DNA of 64,000 nucleotides. It comes from Gigaspora margarita (taxonomy: Eukaryota > Glomeromycota > Glomeromycetes > Diversisporales > Gigasporaceae). The translations under genes and the position numbers were made by a program. Positions 44,821 to 56,880 of this stretch are shown piece after piece. The notes under the pieces were generated by a model. The model worked only from the letters and a program-made list of their open reading frames with translations. It was not told the DNA's origin and searched no databases. The DNA is taken from assembly GCA_009809945.1 (NCBI GenBank), contig WTPW01000333.1, positions 257,669 to 321,668 of the forward strand, in the 5' to 3' direction. The stretch's first letter is position 1; the number at the start of each line of letters is the position of its first letter.

Positions 44821-47025
44821 TGGCTAAATTGAGAATCCGCATTTCGCACAATGAATTTAATCAGTTAATCGTAACGGTTTGAGCAACATCAAATATAAAT
44901 ATTCGCAAGATTGACTACTACATATCAACCTTGATTGGATTAATGACAAATTAAGCTGCAGCTAGTGATGTGGCTTTGCGAATTATTAATAGTCAATAAC
45001 GGCTATTAATGATTTGATTGAGTTATTAATTTAAACTAATTAATAATATTAGAGATCCCCCATTCAAGAGAATATGATGAATCGAAATTTTCACATTTGT
45101 TATACGTGTTCATTTCGATTTTATCACGTTACCTCGCTATTACCATGTATAGGTTATTAACGATATCAAGTTATTAGTTATTAATAGCGTTAATACGCTT
45201 TTATTATTAACTAAAAATCAAAAAGTCCCATCATTAGCCACAGCATAATAGCTTCAAAATCAAAGCATTGAGTAGTCTATTCAAATAAAATAGTGATAAT
45301 ATTTTTTTTTTACAAAATTATATTTTAATAAAGCTTCATTTCATAAACGTGAATTAACAGACACAATTCTAAGCCTTCTACTTATCTCCGAAATATGTTA
45401 ATTTTGAAGACTTAATGATAAAATTCGCGAACTTGAATATCATCTTAAATAATTGATTAATTGATTAATAAATTAACTTTATATGTGCCCTGTATCCATC
45501 TTAAAATATGCTAATTAAAACAGTAATAAAAATATTTGATATATGTAATGATTACTCCTATACTTTTGTAATGCCAATAATAGCATGTTTGACATTATCA
45601 AAACTATATTCTTAAGTGGACAGTATTTACAGCATTTTAGAAATCATTATCAGTGTCAACTTTGGTTGCTATAAGGTCTTTGTCTTGATTATTGTTTACT
45701 TAAATTCTAGACAACCTTGTTTGTAATACTTTGAACAAATCTATATAAAAATAAAAATAGAATTAGTATGTCATGTTTAGAAATATGTTAAATATTTGCA
45801 AGCAAGCACTAATTGGAAAACATTCATTCCTGGAGTTATGCTTCTATTGTAGCTCAAGGGAATTATTAATTTCATATAAGAAGCTTATCAGTAGTGAATA
45901 GTTTTGGTCTTTTGATTAAAAAATTATCATGCACTTTGTATATAGAGCAAGGCAAGCTGTAGCAAGGACCATGAATAATTTTATTGTGAATAAATTTGAG
46001 AAATTGAGAATAAAGAGTAATCGAAACTGAAATAATAACTATACTTAAAATTAGCAATAGTGGTTGCACTAGAAGAAACTGTAACAGACCAGATGAGAAT
46101 CAATATTATTTGCAGAATCATGTAATTACCTTTGTAGAAGTTAGAGTGAGGTATGAAATGCTTTTTGAATTTCTAGCTAGTAATAATAATTCCTCATAAT
46201 CTTAATATAGGTTGGAGTTAGTGCAATGCTAAGTATAATTTGATTGCTAGTCTGATTTAATAAAATAATATTTGTAAGAATTATATTATAAACTCACCTT
46301 CCTAAATCCTTCTTCTTGAGACCATAGTTAAAAAATTACAGATTTTCATTGAGTAATAGAGAGTAAAATATATATAGCACTTGTAAGCTTAGGCAAAATA
46401 AATGTATATTTAGAGAAGGTTATATAGTATCTGTACTTAGGGGTGTGCAATTAGGGAGTACAACTGTAAATAGTTTTATTTTGTAATGAGTAATTTACAA
46501 GCGTTTAGAGCTAGCAATTTAAGAGATTTTTCCAAAAAAATTTCAAAGTTGTACTAAAGCAAAGATAAATTTCGTTTTGCATTAAATGGTATTCAAAATT
46601 TCGTTCAGTGGGTGGATTGTTTTTTAAATATACAGTAAGAGTCATGTTCATATCTCAGCAAAATTTTTTTTTTTTTTGTTTTACATAGTATGAAATTAGA
46701 AAACATTTGGCCAGCGTTTAGTTTCTTTCCATTAATCATATCAGAAAATTCCAGAAATTAAGCGGATGATACTGGATAAATTTATAAATAAAAAAAAAAT
46801 AAATAGCAAAAATAGGATAATTTGCACAATTGAGAATTTAAAACATATATATATATATGAAAACTGAAAGATGGGTTGTCGTATGATGCAAACGAAAAAT
46901 TAACTTTGTGCAGCCTTATAACAAATTTGATCAGTTATAATAATGTGATATTCTATTTAATGTGATTAGCCAGCCACAAATTACGTATACGGAATAGTAA
47001 TGTTTCACAACATTCCTGGTTACAG
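44821..47025. other. Intergenic stretch
   Basis: No gene recognised. The sequence is AT-rich, with an AT dinucleotide run at about 46842-46858. Confidence 0.4.
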
Positions 47026-47035
47026 TATAAAAAGG
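47026..47035 (+). promoter_or_regulatory. TATA box of the F-box/LRR gene
   Basis: TATAAAAAGG lies 45-54 bp upstream of the ATG at 47080, a normal place for a fungal TATA box with a short leader. A palindrome ACGTTACGT.. (47056-47065) lies between. Confidence 0.6.
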
Positions 47036-47079
47036 AGCAAAAATATTACACATGTACGTTACGTACATTATTTTTCAAT

Positions 47080-48828
47080 ATGGTAACATTACCGATTGAT
47101 TGTTACTATATAATATTTAATCTCCTTCGGAATAATCATAAAAATTTATTTTCATGTGCACTTGTAAACCGTCAATGGTGTAGAATTATTATACCAATAT
47201 TATGGAGTGAACCAGCACAACATTTCAGAGATATAAGACTTATTAGAATATTTCTTTTAACATTAAATTCTGAAGAACAATCTCTATTAATTCCTTTTGA
47301 AATTACTCTTCCAAATCAACAAAAACCATTATTTGAATATACAAATTATATTACAACTATTAACGATTTTTTGAATGGTGGAATTAGAAACTGGCTTCAT
47401 TATGAAAGATATGAAATAATTTATGAACATGAAAATGCTATTAGATGTTCTTTAATTGCAATGTTTTTACGAACTAGTAAATGTCTTAAATATTTATATC
47501 TTGATGATGCTATTTGCAACAAAATAATATTTGATAGTCTTTATAAGAACACTACTATTTCCTCTTTAAATTTACGTCTCCCGTATGATATCAGTAGTGA
47601 TTTTAAACATAAGGCGATAAATGGATTAGTAAAGATCCTTTATAATAATTCTACAATAACTTCTTTGAAGCTTATATATTTTCAAGATAAATCTGAAAAA
47701 TTGAAATCAATATTAGATGCTCTTTATAAAAGCACTGTCATAAATTCTTTAGATCTTAGTAATAATTGGATTGGTACTGAAGGAGCGGAGGTATTAGCAA
47801 AGTTTCTTTGTAAGAACACTACGTTAATTTCTCTGAATATTGCTAATAATATTCTTGAATCAAAAGGAGGAAAAACGTTAGCAGATGCGCTTTGTAGGAA
47901 CACCACGTTAAAATATTTGATTTGTAGTAATAATGATCTTGGGTCAAGGGGAGGAAAAGCATTAGCAGATATGCTTTGTAAGAATGCCACAATAATTTCT
48001 TTAGATATTGGAAGTAATAATCTTGGAATAGATGGAGGAAAAGCATTAGCAGATGCGCTTCGTAAAAATACCACATTAACAAATTTGGATCTTCGTTACA
48101 ATAAACTTGGACCGGAGGGAGGAAAAGCATTAGCAGATGCCCTTTCTCAGAATACCACAATAATTTCTTTGAATATTGGAAGTAATAATCTTGGAATAGA
48201 AGGGGGAAAAGCATTAGCAGATGCGATTTACAAAAACACCGCTCTGACAGATTTGGATCTTAATAATAATAATCTTGGATCAGAGGGAGGAAAAGCATTA
48301 GCAATTGCGCTTTGTAAGAACACTACAATAATTTCTTTGGATATTGGAAGTAATAATCTTGGAATTGAAGGAGGAAAAGAATTGGCAGATGCACTTTGCA
48401 AGAACACTACATTAGAAAGTTTGAAACTTCATTATAATTCATTTGGAACTGAAGTAGGAAAATCATTCGCAAATATGCTTTGCAAGAATATTACCCTGAC
48501 TTCTTTGAGTCTTTATTGTAATTCTCTTGGAATAAAAGGAGGGAAAGAATTAGCAGATGCACTTTGCAAGAACACCACGCTGAAAGATTTAAATCTCGGA
48601 CAGAATAATCTTGGATCAAAAGGTGGATTAGCATTGGCTGATGCACTTTGTAAGAATAACACGTTGACTTCTTTGCATCTTTGGTGCAATGATTTTGGAC
48701 CAAATGAAGGAAAAGCATTCGCAAATGCACTTTGCAAAAACACCACGTTGACTTTCTTAAGTCTTTATCGAAATTATATTAACTTTAATTTAAAATCAAT
48801 TAATCCAAATATAAAAATAATTCAATAA
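47080..48828 (+). CDS. F-box protein with RNI-type leucine-rich repeats
   Basis: Intact, intronless, 582 residues. Residues 3-45 (LPIDCYYIIFNLLRNNHK .. ALVNRQWCRIIIPILW) form an F-box, the part that binds Skp1 in SCF ubiquitin ligases. A helical linker of about 100 residues follows. From about residue 140 to 570 there are about fifteen 28-residue ribonuclease-inhibitor-type LRRs (consensus LGSEGGKALADALCKNTTL), which would recruit the substrate. Glomeromycete genomes have very many such genes. The units are close to those of the kinase-LRR gene at 3.4-4.4 kb, and both end in an N-rich tail (INFNLKSINPN). Some units in the middle differ (TIISLDIGSNNLGI). A TATA box lies 50 bp upstream. No damage is seen. 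Substrate unknown. Confidence 0.88.
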   Translation: MVTLPIDCYYIIFNLLRNNHKNLFSCALVNRQWCRIIIPILWSEPAQHFRDIRLIRIFLLTLNSEEQSLLIPFEITLPNQQKPLFEYTNYITTINDFLNGGIRNWLHYERYEIIYEHENAIRCSLIAMFLRTSKCLKYLYLDDAICNKIIFDSLYKNTTISSLNLRLPYDISSDFKHKAINGLVKILYNNSTITSLKLIYFQDKSEKLKSILDALYKSTVINSLDLSNNWIGTEGAEVLAKFLCKNTTLISLNIANNILESKGGKTLADALCRNTTLKYLICSNNDLGSRGGKALADMLCKNATIISLDIGSNNLGIDGGKALADALRKNTTLTNLDLRYNKLGPEGGKALADALSQNTTIISLNIGSNNLGIEGGKALADAIYKNTALTDLDLNNNNLGSEGGKALAIALCKNTTIISLDIGSNNLGIEGGKELADALCKNTTLESLKLHYNSFGTEVGKSFANMLCKNITLTSLSLYCNSLGIKGGKELADALCKNTTLKDLNLGQNNLGSKGGLALADALCKNNTLTSLHLWCNDFGPNEGKAFANALCKNTTLTFLSLYRNYINFNLKSINPNIKIIQ

Positions 48829-50459
48829 AATTAAAACAAAAAATTATGATAAATAAATATAAATTTAAATTGTAAATTGTTAAGTTGTAAATTGTAAATT
48901 GTAAATATTGAATTATATTTATTGTGCCTATCAATTCATGATCATGAAACATAAATACATAAATCTATTTGTCAATTGACTTTTTAATATTATGTTTCGA
49001 GCGTTTGTAACCCACTTTAATCTAATACTATTACAAAAGTTATTATTTTTTTACAGGTCTTTTTTTTCATATTAACAGTATAATAAATCGTTAATTTGGT
49101 TAATTAATCCATAGTTTGCTAATCAAATTATATATTTAAAATATTAGTAATATATTATTTTAAAGTTATAAAATAAATAATATGTAATAATATAATATAT
49201 ACTTTTAATACTTTGATAAATATTCTTTATACTCACTTTCAAAATTAGTACGAACTTAGTTAATGCAAATCAAATGAAATTAGATAGGATCATTATTTTA
49301 AATACATATAATAATAAATGTTCTTATTCTTACTAACTTAATCAACATGAATAAATTGATACTTACAAACTAAATTAGCATAAGAGAAATAATTTTGTTA
49401 TATTGGTTTAATAAAAAATGTTAATAAATAATTTTTATATTTACACATGCCAAAGTTAAAATTTAAAAATTTGAATTGATTTTTTATTCGTGAGTTATTA
49501 ATTAAAATTATTCAGGATTAATATACTGTCTTATAAGAGGGAAGTAAGGTACTTCTCTAAAATTCAATGATTCAACAACTTATCATCGGTTATAAATCAA
49601 TGATAGTATGGTAAGTGTTTGATTCTGAATAAATTTAATCATTACAAAATTAAGCAATTTAACTTTAACCAATTGTCATCAATTATAATCGAACTCAACT
49701 ATAATTCGAAATATTTTGAAAACTCAAGAAATTTAAAATATTCCCATGCACATGAAATTTGAAGAAAACTCAAACCGCCTCCGATATCTAAAATTTGCAT
49801 GTCAAATCTAGGGTTTACTTGCAATAATTAGCGACACCATGCGCCCAATTAAATTTAAAGTTTCCATCTTCAAGGAAGATCACTGAGTTATAAGTCAAGG
49901 CCAAAACAATTGTATACCAAGTACCATCTGCTCGAATATTGCTGGAAGCAAGTGTTTGAAAAATACTGTTGTTGACGTATCATTGATAATAAAAATTATT
50001 AAAGTAAATCTCAAAATTACATCAGCAGGAAGAGTCAATTTACTTCTGAAGCATTTTCTATTTTGTTCGTGCGAATACGATAGTCTGTTAGAGTTTGAAT
50101 ACTAACACTTATGCATTGGTTCACTCTGGAAGATTGGTAACTTTGTAATTCAAAATGCCTATCAACAGGTTTAGCTGAATACCTTGAAGAGTGGAGTTAA
50201 TTAACTTGTAATTTTTTTTAACAGTGATTGAGACATTTTTTTTTTTTGCTTGATATGAGAGAAATCACAAGGAATTAACTTTGAATTCAATGAGTCTAAT
50301 TCAAAGGCTTTATACATAAAAGAACATCCGCATTCATCCTTGACACACAGAATAAAATTATATATCTATACATTTCTATTTCCTTTTCTACACTAGCAAT
50401 TGATCAATTATTTATCTCTCATCTTATTGACATATAGAACAAAATATTATCCACAACTA
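48829..50459. other. Intergenic stretch
   Basis: No gene recognised. 48840-48910 holds a short AAATTGTAAATTGT repeat just after the F-box gene, probably its 3' region. Confidence 0.4.
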
Positions 50460-50572
50460 GGGATGGGAACGGGCTCAACGGGTTTTCTTTGGAAATTAAT
50501 TCGGCATCTTTCAAAACACTTGTCACATGATAATTTATCATGTCCCGAATTAATTCCAAAAAAAGTCATCCC
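50460..50572. mobile_element. TA-flanked MITE, 113 bp
   Basis: Ends GGGATG (left) and CATCCC (right), bounded by TA (50458-50459, 50573-50574). A second inverted pair GGAAATTAATTCGG / CCGAATTAATTCC lies inside, so the element folds into a hairpin. Non-coding. Confidence 0.7.
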
Positions 50573-50989
50573 TATCCATAACAACCTCATGATATATTTT
50601 AACTCGTTAATTAATTAAGAATGCAATAAATAATCTACTTGTTTTTCCTATCTTTGTACCTATCACCTGTCCTAAATTTATCGTCCGTCACGAGTGTTCT
50701 GCACATTTTTACCAATCATTTTGTTCATGTGATTAAATCGTTGCCATTTTTTTCAAATGGGAAAATATTGATAAGACATATATCAAGTACTTTGATTGTT
50801 TGTTCGTTTGTTTGGTAAGCATAAACGTATAAAATTAAAATTTCTTTTTAAAGGTATGTGTTTGTGAATACGATTATATAATTGATGTTTTTGTATTGGT
50901 AGATATTCGTCTTAATAATGGAAATAAAAAAAATCAATTACAAACACACACATGTACGTGAGAATAAATATATATTTAATGAAAATTCA

Positions 50990-51880
50990 TACTACTATCA
51001 AATCCCGAATATTGGACACATCTGACTTTAGAAACTACATTGAAAAATTGTCTACCTAATATTCGTTATTTTCAAATATTTGTGATGATATTGTTGACCA
51101 TATAAAATCATGTCATCATATTTTAGATAAAAATCTTTGGGATGATATACTGAAATGATCAATAAATCCAAATCGACATATCGTCAACAATTTTTTCATC
51201 TCGATTGATTTTAAAATCTAAATTGGCATCAAAAGAGACAGAGTCATCCTCAACAATTATCAATGAAGTGCTTGCGACTGATAAAGCAACATGTATTGAT
51301 AAGAAAATTGAACCACCAGTATATCCAGTAAAAAATGATCCATATGTGCTTAATTTACCTCTTGATAGAATTAGACATGGTTTTAGAGTGACGGAGTCAT
51401 TTTCAAAAGTTATCAACGAAGTATATATGGCCGAAAATGCAACATGGGTTAAAGCATACTCAGTAGCTACTTTGTGGAACTAGAGATGGTTTTACTACTC
51501 AATCATTTTGGAATTCATGTGACAAGCAGACATTATTGTAGTAATAAGGGTTAATAGGGATGAATTTTATCGTTGATATAATCAATCCAATGGATAAATC
51601 GATTGATGGCTATATAGGCTGCAAAGATAGCATTATTTTTTCATTTGAAATAATACGACTTCCTCTGCTTTAAGTCGTGTAAGACATCCACACAACATGC
51701 AATTTATTGTAATTTTACACAGGCCCATGTTTTGGTAATGATTTTTACATGATTACGATGACGGCTAATCAATGGTACAATAATGTTAGGTTATCGTCAT
51801 ATGAAACATTACTTAGTTGCAGAACTTACCGTTTTGTTATTGAATATGAAGTGTTTCAAATTCAAAAAAAAAGTAAAATA
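50990..51880 (+). pseudogene. TLDc-domain gene remnant (BTB/TLDc type)
   Basis: Pieces of a TLDc protein appear in order but in shifting frames: TLETTLKNCLPNIRYFQI and CDDIVDHIKSCHHILDKNLW (50.99-51.15 kb, the helical region before TLDc). Then come SSTIINEV..CIDKK..VYPVKNDPYVLNL (51.25-51.36), TRDGFTTQSFWNSCDKQT (51.48-51.54), DSIIFSF (51.62-51.65), GPCFGNDFYM (51.72-51.75) and FVIEYEVFQI (51.83-51.87). The order matches TLDc proteins, which are common in glomeromycetes. At 51.25-51.48 kb the segment before RDGF is duplicated (two INEV..AT blocks). Stops and frame changes show decay. No N-terminal BTB domain was found upstream. Identification rests on short motifs. Confidence 0.65.
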
Positions 51881-52277
51881 ATCTAATCGATTTACAGTAA
51901 AATCGTTCATTCGATCACGATTTCATAATAAGCTTAATAAGCTTGTGTTTTTTTTAACGCGATAATATTTAAATTAAATATAGTTAAAATTAGTATTTGA
52001 GAATTTTAATAAATTAAGAAATACATATATACAATAATTCAAGTGCCTAGGTTATATATAAGAATAATTATGAAAAACATTGGTAAGCTATCTTTTCATT
52101 GATTGTCACCCACGTATTCACATAAAACTTGACACATTTTCCTTATAATATATTCTCTATTAGCAGATTTTATAAACCATCAAAAACTTTTTGTCTACAA
52201 AAGTTCAATATCCATATTTATAGCAATATCTAAGATTATTTTGACCCAATTTATCTCCTCCTTTAGCAGATTTCGTA
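51881..52277 (-). pseudogene. Decayed Sel1 repeats beyond the pseudokinase stop
   Basis: Reading on the minus strand past the stop at 52278, the Sel1 pattern continues after a one-base insertion in TGGTAATACG: KSAKGG, LGQNNL, YCYKYG (52.19-52.26 kb). It then dissolves into stops. So the Sel1 array was once longer. Confidence 0.5.
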
Positions 52278-54615
52278 TTACCATACAAAAGCTAGGTCAT
52301 TATCTATACTCGTTCCAATTCCATATCGATAACAATTACCAAGATTATTTTGCCCTAAACTGCAACCTCCTTCAGCAGATTTTAAATACCATTCGAAAGC
52401 CAACTTTACATTTATTGAAGTTCCTATACCATATTGGTAACAATCACCAAGATTATTTTGACCCAAATTGTTTCCACCTTTTGCAGATTTCATATAACAT
52501 TCAAACGCTTTCTCTTTATCTACAGAAGTTCCTATACCATATTCATAACATCTGCCAAAATTATTATATCCAATATAATTTCCTTGTTCAGCTGATAGCG
52601 CATACCACATTATAGCCTTACGTTCATCTTTAAAAGTACCTATACCATTACTATAACAATGACCAACACAATTTTGTGCTCTTGCATTTCCAACTTTTGC
52701 AGATTTTAAATACCAATTAAATGCTTGAATCATATTTTTTATAACACCATCACCATTATAATAACAATCACCGAGGTAACATTTTCCTAGAGTAGAACCT
52801 TTGACAGATGATTTTAAAAATAATTGAAATGCCATTTGTTGATCTAACATAACACCTTTTCCATCATTATAAAGTAAACCTAGAGATATTAATCCAATAA
52901 TTTGATTATCTTTTAATAAATTATTTGTAAAATTATTAGAAGTAGGACAAAAGTCATCAGATGATTGTTTATACATTTCAAATGCCTTGCAATAATTAAT
53001 CGTAGTTCCAATTCCATATTCATAAAAAAAACCAATAATACTTGTAAAATAAAATCTATTTTGATGATTATAATATTGCTTAAAAATATCATTTGGGTTT
53101 TGTTTATTATTATCTATATATTTCATTATATTGTAGATCATAGAACTTAAAGTATTTTTTGAAATTCCATTGATATTGAATTGAGTTATAAATAATTGAT
53201 TTAGATCATAAAGAATTTTTTCGTTATTGACTTGTCTATTTGAAATATTTGAAGAAATTGAATTCGATTTAACAATATTTAAAGTAAGCAATGAATTTGA
53301 TATTTTGTTCTGATTATTTAATAACTTATCTTCAAAGCTTTTTTAAGAGTTGCAATAATTGAAGAAATTAAACTTAATTCTTTAACTATATCATTATATA
53401 ACTCTGTATAATTCTTTAATAATTTCACTGTATCTAAATCTTCAGTTTCCGACACTGATATATCTTTATGTTCTACATACTTTTCATGATCCGTAAAAAC
53501 CTCTTCATTATCATTAAAATTAATATTATTTAAATCTGTAAAAACGCATTGAATAATTGGACGTTGGTCAGGTTTGTGCTGCCAGCATTCTAAAAAATAT
53601 ATGTAAAAATACTTTATTATCTCTATATTATAATACGTACATAATTTTAATCATGTAAGCTGATTTACCTGTATAAATTTTTATATATTCCTTCGGAGTT
53701 CCAGAGACCGCAATTTCACGTTTGCCATGAATAATTGAATTTATTAAATTAGAATTTTCAGATTTGAATGGAGTTATGCCACTTGAAATTTCCCATAAAA
53801 TAATTCCAATGCTGTATATATCTGAGCTTTTATCAAGTTTATATGTTTCAAGATTTTGTAAATATTGTGGATCTATATATTGAATAAATCTAAAAGTATT
53901 ATATACTTTGTTCTGACATTTAAAAACTTCAATCTTAATGTCACCTTTGTGAATAAATATTTTTTCTGGATGCTGAAAAAAAAAAACTTAATTTAATATT
54001 TCGCTATTGAAAAAAAAAACGGCAATAAAAAATTAAAATAAAAGTAATACCAAATTTCTATGAACTATGTCATTTTCGTGTAAATACTTTATAGCACTAA
54101 CAATTTGTTTTGCAAGACGTAACTTATCATTCCAATTAATAATGCTGAAACTTTGTTTTAAATATTGACGAAGAGTTCCATTATATGCATATTCATGAAT
54201 GAATATGATTTCTTTTATATCCAATTTAACAATACCTACAAACTTCAAAATATTTTCATGTAATTCTACATTCTTGAATTGCATTAACTAAACAATTCAA
54301 TGCATATATATATTTTTTAATAATATTATAAAAGGATAAGAAAAAATAAAATAAAAATAAACTTACGTCATGAATGAAACAATCTAGTGAATAATTTTTG
54401 GAAAACCCAATTTGATTTAAAACCATAATTTTATTATGTTTTTCTGAAAAAGCTTTACAGCTATTATTAGATAGCATCGTGCCGTCAAATTGAAGTTTTT
54501 CAATAAAATTATATGGAAAAAACTTGATGCTGCGGTTTTCCTTAAAGAACTTATAATCATTCGTCCATTTCTCTAGTTCTAAGGTAAAATTATCATTTTT
54601 AATTTGTTGAATCAT
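52278..54615 (-). pseudogene. Pseudokinase-Sel1 repeat protein, frameshifted
   Basis: Minus-strand exons: 54615-54367, 54287-54051, 53972-53669 and 53589 downwards. Introns are about 78-80 bp with GT..AG ends. The fold order is that of the kinase at 2 kb, with the same intron after HR(D/N)L. But the glycine loop is unrecognisable, the VALK lysine is Asn67, HRD is HRN (Asn161), the catalytic-loop Asn is Lys166 and DFG is EVF (177-179), so phosphotransfer is not expected. SDIYSIGIILWE and PDQRP are kept. A helical linker (SETEDLDTVKLLKNYTELYN) follows. An A6 run (53339-53344 on plus) shifts the frame: the upstream frame ends in KISY, while EDKLLNNQNKI and about seven Sel1 units (GIGTSVDKEKAFECYMKSA) follow in the other frame. 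One extra A would join them. The last unit also breaks at 52278. The result may be a dead gene or a sequence error in a pseudokinase scaffold. Confidence 0.8.
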
Positions 54616-55249
54616 TTTTTAAAATGCTATAATGATAATGTAATGTTTAGAATTAATCTGAAGGACCAACGTGAGTTATGACTAAAATTAATATGTCTTT
54701 TAATGATCAAGCAGCACGATAATACAGTACAATGTTTTGTGGACACCATATGATTGGCTAATTAATGTAATTACTGTACTGTAATACGTCTTGTATAACC
54801 TCGGCACATATGACGAAACACCAGAGTGTATTTTTTCGATATATGGGACGTTTGCTAGAAAATTAACGTTCAGTAATCTTAAGTAGTGGGTGTTAGAAGT
54901 TCATTCCTATCCAATTCAATTAATAAATCCAAGTTAGTAGTTAAAAAGTTGATTACGCACTCCTTACATAATTATATAGTGATAGTGCATAAAATTATAC
55001 AATGCAATATGGTTAGCTGCTGTGTGACACAGTCTAGTCACTAATTTAGTCAACGTATAAATTGGGGTGAAATTTCATTTTCAAAATTCATTCAAATTTT
55101 ATTATAATTTCAACATTTTAATATTTTTTCAATAAAAGATTATAAATGTTATTTTGTTCAGTTTATATCATTTTAAAAATATTTAAATAACACATAATTT
55201 AATAAACTTTAATCCTTATGATTTGAAAGGCTAATTTTCATCAATTTCT
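54616..55249. other. Intergenic stretch upstream of the pseudokinase
   Basis: No gene or clear promoter element seen. Short imperfect inverted words (CAGTACAATG / TTACTGTACTGTAATACG) occur at 54725-54790. Confidence 0.35.
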
Positions 55250-56000
55250 TCTATTAAGAGAGGCAATTTCATTTCCATATATAAGTTACCAAACTTTAAA
55301 AGTAGATGAGCGCCACTTGTATTCTTCCATAAAGTTTTCTAACAATATTATTCATTTTAACAGATTTTTTGAATAATATTGGATGCTTTATGTCTCCATT
55401 GATTCGATTTTGATACAGACTCTAATCATATTTGTTTTAGCAGTTTGGCCCAGGTCAACAGATTTTTTTTAAAATTCGAATGCTTTTCCACATTTCTTTT
55501 GATTCAGATATAGTGTTAATGATAATAATTTGTATTATATCCAAATAATGACCTTAATCTCTATTAGGTTTAATAATAAATTCCGGTCATCAGAATGTCG
55601 TTTTTGATCTATCTAAATAAAAGTAATATATTAAAACAATATATAACATTTAAATAGCTAATAGACTATCGCTATTGTTCTTTGATCACAATAATTATGC
55701 GTCAAGAACGACACTTTGGATGACCAGAATTTACTATATGTCGTTTTAACCTTGAAACGAATACAGTATTTTGTGATCTTTTCTTTTGATGTTAATTCTG
55801 TAGTCATGACAATTATGACAACACCAGTATTCAAATTTTTTGAATTTATCTTTTTTGACTTCAATTCAACATCGGTAACAATTACAATTTTATATATCCT
55901 TCACCATAACACATTCTGCAGGTTTTTCTGACAATGAATGAATGCCTTGTGTTTGTCCTATTGACTCTGATCCATGTTCGTAACAATAAGCAACATAATA
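55250..56000 (-). pseudogene. Sel1-repeat gene relic
   Basis: On the minus strand, fragments of the Sel1 pattern are recognisable: CYEHG..SIGQTQGIHSLSEKPA (about 55.91-55.99 kb), CYR..GIEVKKDKFKKFEYW-like words (about 55.82-55.88) and the plus-strand counterparts of AFE.Y.KSA near 55.37 and 55.46. Stops interrupt every frame. It is a more decayed relative of the neighbouring Sel1 gene, perhaps from a tandem duplication. Confidence 0.45.
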
Positions 56001-56112
56001 TATACTTCAGTATAGTTCATGTTAGTATATTATTGATAATTTCCGAAAGCCTAACGCTATCCTTTTCTGATAACAATTGACACTATCGATTAGCGACCAT
56101 CCTACAGTTATT

Positions 56113-56240
56113 AGGCGAAATTGTTTTGTGAAAAGCGAAACCTAAACCCGGCGAAAGAGGAAAGTGGCGAAATTCTGGCGAAAAGGGGAAAGGCGAACCA
56201 TTGGCGAAAGGCGAACCCCTGGCGAAACTGCTGGCGAAAG
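56113..56240 (+). repeat. GGCGAAA short-motif cluster
   Basis: About eight to ten occurrences of GGCGAA(A/C) at spacings of 8-25 bases (for example TTGGCGAAAGGCGAACCCCT). Unusually GC-rich for this genome. It could be a minisatellite or a protein-binding cluster. Confidence 0.7.
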
Positions 56241-56534
56241 TCAAAGCTCTCAGAAAAGTTTATCGTGGTTTGCAAATTGATGTGGCTTTTGATCAAATTT
56301 GTATATCGCTGCAATAACCTGATTGTTGTTCGATTGTAAATTGCTTATTTTCATAAATTTGTTAGCCATATTTAAAACTCATCGTACAATTGTGCAACCG
56401 GATAACAATCAGGTGATTGTTCAAGTGATTGTATTTGATCGTATTTGGTGTGAAGTCATCTACGGATTTGATCAAAAGGCTCATCAATTTGTAAACCGCG
56501 ATAAATTCTTTAAGGCTTTGGAAAAAAAACTGAA

Positions 56535-56880
56535 CCATATTGGTGAATTAAATATTTGTGTCGCACAGTATGTGATTCATATAAAGAAATGTATCTGAGC
56601 CATGTTGGAGAATGAAATATTTGCGTGTGGCTTTAAGCACAACATGTTGAAAGAGGCAATGTGAATAAAATATGGCTATTAAAAACAGCATATGACTTAC
56701 ATAAAGAAATATGCGTACGTACCTAAACCATGTTGGTGAATAAAAATATTTGCATGTAGTTATTAAGTACACATGCGGCTTTTATAAAAAAAAAAACAAC
56801 ATAAAGCAAAATTTGTAAATGAATTTATTTGCGCATGACTATTAAGCACTGCACATGGCTCTTATATAAAAAAACTTTAA
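56535..56880 (+). repeat. Degenerate tandem repeat
   Basis: Three to four units with ACCATGTTGGTGAAT.AAATATTTGC.TGTGG and TTACATAAAGAAATATG-type halves (56538, 56600, 56727, 56815). Short frames inside are not conserved between units. Confidence 0.6.

Noticed and set aside
53300-53350. Programmed -1 frameshift at the A6 run
   Set aside because: Zero-frame codons are CTT AAA AAA GCT, not the A AAA AAG arrangement needed for classical slippage, and the gene is also damaged downstream.
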